Shown here: piece after piece, positions 40,868-42,592 of the stretch
Layout: every line of letters begins with the position of its first letter
Position numbering within the stretch: the first letter of the stretch is position 1
Translations under genes and position numbers: made by a program
Origin: an uncultured Bacteroidales bacterium
GTDB taxonomy: Bacteria > Bacteroidota > Bacteroidia > Bacteroidales > Bacteroidaceae
Assembly: GCA_937898885.1 (NCBI GenBank)
Contig: CALDKD010000005.1
Coordinates: 1-42,592 of the forward strand
Direction: 5' to 3'
DNA length: 42,592 nucleotides
The notes under the pieces: model-generated
Databases searched by the model: none
What the model saw: the letters and a program-made list of their open reading frames with translations, nothing else
What the model was told of the DNA's origin: nothing

Positions 40868-40875
40868 CAAAATTA
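40868..40875 (-). promoter_or_regulatory. -7 box of mtaB, very close to the start codon
   Basis: On the minus strand TAATTTTG matches TAnnTTTG and ends 7 bases before the ATG. If used, transcription would start at or within a few bases of the ATG. Confidence 0.5.
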
Positions 40876-40939
40876 AGCATCTTTCCGACTACTTTAAATA
40901 AAACGCCCCTCTTTTTCAGTGTCAGCAGCTATAGTGACG

Positions 40940-40971
40940 AAAAAAGAAATCCGGCCTTTTCAGACCGGATT
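40940..40971 (-). terminator. Terminator of the rpsF-rpsR-rplI operon
   Basis: On the minus strand AATCCGG pairs with CCGGATT around a 10-base loop, followed by TCTTTTTT. It lies 24 bases past the rplI stop. Confidence 0.85.
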
Positions 40972-40994
40972 CCATAATATAACCCTTGCGATTA

Positions 40995-41456
40995 TTACTC
41001 AGCCGGAGTCTCCTCAGCCTCAGCAGCAACCTCGAAAGGAATCTCAGCCTTCACATCTCTGTGAAGAGTAACGATTGCCTTGTAAGCGCCAACAGCCTTA
41101 ACTGTCTCAACTGCGATAGCCTTGCGGTCAATCTCAAAACCTAACTTTGCAAGCTCATCAGCAATCTGAGCGCTACCAACACCACCAAAAATAGTGCCAG
41201 TCTCGTTAACCTTAGCCTTGATAGTCAGAGCAACATTCTCAAGCTTCTTGCCAAGAGTCTCGGCATCTGCCTTAATCTTAGCAATCTTGTGAGCGCGCTG
41301 ACGCTGATTCTCAGCCAAAACCTTCTTTGCAGACTCGGTAGCTACGATTGCCAGGCCGTTAGGAATAAGATAATTGCGGCCATAACCATCCTTCACCTTT
41401 ACGATATCATCCTTGTAACCTAACTTGGCTACATCTTGCTTCAAGATAATTTCCAT
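40995..41456 (-). CDS. rplI: Ribosomal protein bL9 (153 aa)
   Basis: The start reads MEIILKQDVAKLGYKDDIV, then VKDGYGRNYLIPNGLAI, the diagnostic N-terminal L9 signature. A long central helix (about 45-75) connects to the C-terminal domain (GTIFGGVGSAQIADEL, FEIDRKAIAVETVKAVG). The C-terminus adds an acidic extension (EAEETPAE). It is the last gene of the S6-S18-L9 operon, in the usual bacterial order. Confidence 0.97.
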   Translation of the reverse strand: MEIILKQDVAKLGYKDDIVKVKDGYGRNYLIPNGLAIVATESAKKVLAENQRQRAHKIAKIKADAETLGKKLENVALTIKAKVNETGTIFGGVGSAQIADELAKLGFEIDRKAIAVETVKAVGAYKAIVTLHRDVKAEIPFEVAAEAEETPAE

Positions 41457-41475
41457 TTCAATACTGTTTTAAAGG

Positions 41476-41745
41476 TTACTTCATCATATCGGTTACGTAT
41501 GGGAGAAGAGCCAGATGACGGGCTCTCTTAACAGCCTGAGCCACGCGACGCTGGAACTTCAGTGAAGTACCGGTGATACGGCGAGGCAGAAGCTTACCCT
41601 GCTCATTGAGGAATCTCTTAAGGAATTCAGGATCCTTATAGTCGATATACTTGATACCAGCCTTCTTGAAGCGGCAATATTTCTTTCTCTTGACATCTAC
41701 TGTCTGAGGTGCAAGATATCTGATCTCTGATGTTGACTCTGCCAT
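41476..41745 (-). CDS. rpsR: Ribosomal protein bS18 (89 aa)
   Basis: The sequence shows YCRFKKAGIKYIDYKDPEFL, then RRITGTSLKFQRRVAQAVKR and ARHLALLPYV, the S18 signature. Length is normal. It lies two bases after rpsF and 19 before rplI. It binds next to S6 in the 30S platform. Confidence 0.97.
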   Translation of the reverse strand: MAESTSEIRYLAPQTVDVKRKKYCRFKKAGIKYIDYKDPEFLKRFLNEQGKLLPRRITGTSLKFQRRVAQAVKRARHLALLPYVTDMMK

Positions 41746-41747
41746 AA

Positions 41748-42095
41748 TTATGCCTCCTCTGCTTTAGATTGTCTTACATTTCTTCTTCTGATTGCATACT
41801 CAGCAGCAAACTTGTCCTGCTTGATGGTCAGGAAACGGATAACACGCTCGTCACGACGGAAGTTAACCTCCAGCTTCTCTACGATATCAGGCTCACCGTT
41901 GAACTCGATGAACTGATAGAAACCTGTGGACTTCTTCTCAATAGGATAGGCAAGCTTGCGCATACCCCAACTCTCTTCATTGACAATCTCTGCACCATTT
42001 GCAGTAAGAATGCCCTTGAACTTTTCTACCGTTTCCTTCATCTGAGGCTCAGACAAAACGGGAGTTAAAATGAAAACGGTCTCGTACTGATTCAT
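41748..42095 (-). CDS. rpsF: Ribosomal protein bS6 (115 aa)
   Basis: The ferredoxin-like S6 fold is recognised from MNQYETVFILTPVLSE, NEESWGMRKLAYPIEKKSTG, FYQFIEF and RRDERVIRFLTIK. Length is normal. It is the first gene of the operon. The leader between its promoter and ATG is about 40 bases. In other bacteria the S6:S18 complex binds its own leader; I do not see that motif clearly here. Confidence 0.97.
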   Translation of the reverse strand: MNQYETVFILTPVLSEPQMKETVEKFKGILTANGAEIVNEESWGMRKLAYPIEKKSTGFYQFIEFNGEPDIVEKLEVNFRRDERVIRFLTIKQDKFAAEYAIRRRNVRQSKAEEA

Positions 42096-42138
42096 ACTGT
42101 TTTGTTAATAAATTATAGGTTTGCAATATTTGCGGGTG

Positions 42139-42146
42139 CAAAGATA
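42139..42146 (-). promoter_or_regulatory. -7 box of the rpsF operon
   Basis: On the minus strand TATCTTTG matches TAnnTTTG, 43 bases before the rpsF ATG, in a very AT-rich region. Confidence 0.65.
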
Positions 42147-42230
42147 GTGATAAATTTCTCTTTTTGGTCTCAAATACAAGTTTTTTATCAACTTTTTCAA
42201 TCATTGTTTCATTCTTAAAATTATTATTGT

Positions 42231-42238
42231 TTACTTTG
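42231..42238 (+). promoter_or_regulatory. Possible -7 box of the 57-residue membrane protein
   Basis: TTACTTTG differs from TAnnTTTG by one base and lies 40 bases before ATG 42279. Confidence 0.35.
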
Positions 42239-42278
42239 CAAACGGTACAAACCAGAATAACTAAAAAACAACATAAAA

Positions 42279-42452
42279 ATGAATTCATTTAAAAAGTATC
42301 TCGGTGCGATACTGATTATAATCGCAGCAATCGTACTCATCTGCAGTTTCTTCTTCGGATGGAACAATTACAATGGAGTTCAGATAGGCGCAATGGTCCT
42401 TATGATCATAGGTCTTGTAATCTACATCATCACAAACAAGAAAGTAGAGTAA
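42279..42452 (+). CDS. Small two-helix membrane protein (57 aa)
   Basis: The ATG follows an A-rich leader (ACATAAAA), and the frame ends at TAA 42450-42452. It reads MNSFKKYLGA, a hydrophobic helix (ILIIIAAIVLICSFFFGW), a short polar turn (NNYNGVQIG) and a second helix (AMVLMIIGLVIYIIT), ending NKKVE. Small proteins of this layout are common in Bacteroidetes; I know no function. A terminator 26 bases downstream and a possible promoter upstream make it a single-gene unit between the rpsF promoter and the 5S rRNA. Confidence 0.8.
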   Translation: MNSFKKYLGAILIIIAAIVLICSFFFGWNNYNGVQIGAMVLMIIGLVIYIITNKKVE

Positions 42453-42477
42453 TCACCATACCACCTATAAGACAGAA

Positions 42478-42506
42478 AGCCCTGGCCACAAGCCGGGGCT
42501 TTTTTC
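42478..42506 (+). terminator. Terminator after the small membrane protein
   Basis: AGCCCTGGC pairs with GCCGGGGCT (one T-G wobble) around CACAA, followed by six T. It also lies past the 3' end of the minus-strand 5S gene; the A-run before it could serve that direction as well. Confidence 0.85.
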
Positions 42507-42527
42507 ATTCACACACGCAACATATAG

Positions 42528-42592
42528 CGGGCGGCTGCCTACTCTCCCACTCGCCCGTTCCGTGCAGCGGAACTAAGACAAGGGCAATGGTA
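42528..42592 (-). rRNA. rrf: 5S rRNA, 3' part (rest outside window)
   Basis: On the minus strand the sequence ends with GTGGGAGAGTAGGCAGCCGC, the conserved loop E and helix I 3' strand of 5S rRNA. Before it lies a hairpin GTTCCG-CTGCA-CGGAAC enclosed by GCCC/GGGC arms, consistent with helix IV but longer than usual. The 5' half is beyond the right edge, so an rRNA operon likely ends here on the minus strand. Confidence 0.7.

Overview
The window reads as a chromosomal segment of a Bacteroidales bacterium (phylum Bacteroidota) with moderate GC content. The evidence is the Bacteroidetes-type -7 box TAnnTTTG upstream of many genes, an LpxC/FabZ fusion, DUF3127 and DUF4835 proteins, a Rho factor with a long disordered insertion, and a fimbrillin-like lipoprotein. 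I cannot resolve the genus. Most of the window is dense housekeeping sequence with genes overlapping by 1-4 bases.

Layout. Bases 1-3700 are the accessory part: the tail of an IS66-type accessory protein running into a cluster of palindromic repeats, then a promoter, a 48-residue peptide gene and a large surface lipoprotein, then a poorly coding stretch. Bases 3725-6599 (minus strand) hold recR, a membrane protein, a family 2 glycosyltransferase and a GNAT acetyltransferase, followed by tRNA-Asp(GTC). Bases 6692-9488 (plus) hold engB and rho, the latter behind a structured leader with a small upstream ORF. A DUF3127 gene (minus) faces a plus-strand run dnaN, 3'-5' exonuclease, coaBC fused to DUF4835, recN, rlmB and a protease-like TPR protein (10121-18203). 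A CobW-type GTPase and an OmpA-like lipoprotein lie on the minus strand (18224-20121). An RSH (p)ppGpp enzyme follows (20272-22488), then a long overlapping unit phoH, purC, aroE, TPM protein, lemA, purM, prfA, pyrF (22589-30191). The lipid A unit lpxD, lpxC/fabZ, lpxA continues into a pRiA4b ORF-3-like protein, miaA, a YrdC-family gene and a dipeptidyl peptidase (30231-37799). The right end is minus strand: a tetrapyrrole-methylase-family methyltransferase, a second glycosyltransferase and mtaB, then the ribosomal protein operon rpsF-rpsR-rplI. A 57-residue membrane protein (plus) and the 3' part of a 5S rRNA (minus) close the window.

How the genes work together. The clusters combine replication and repair (dnaN, exonuclease, recN, recR), translation and RNA modification (prfA, miaA, YrdC, mtaB, rlmB, S6/S18/L9), purine, pyrimidine and CoA synthesis (purC, purM, pyrF, coaBC) and envelope building (lipid A genes, glycosyltransferases, OmpA).

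The points most worth a second look are the in-frame CoaBC-DUF4835 fusion, which buries a secretion signal inside a cytosolic enzyme; a shikimate dehydrogenase with an N-terminal membrane anchor; an upstream ORF overlapping the rho start; an RSH protein whose hydrolase residues look lost; a DUF3127 protein with an SSB-like C-terminal tip; and the repeat cluster next to the IS66 remnant. I did not find a clear defence island, CRISPR array or complete mobile element.
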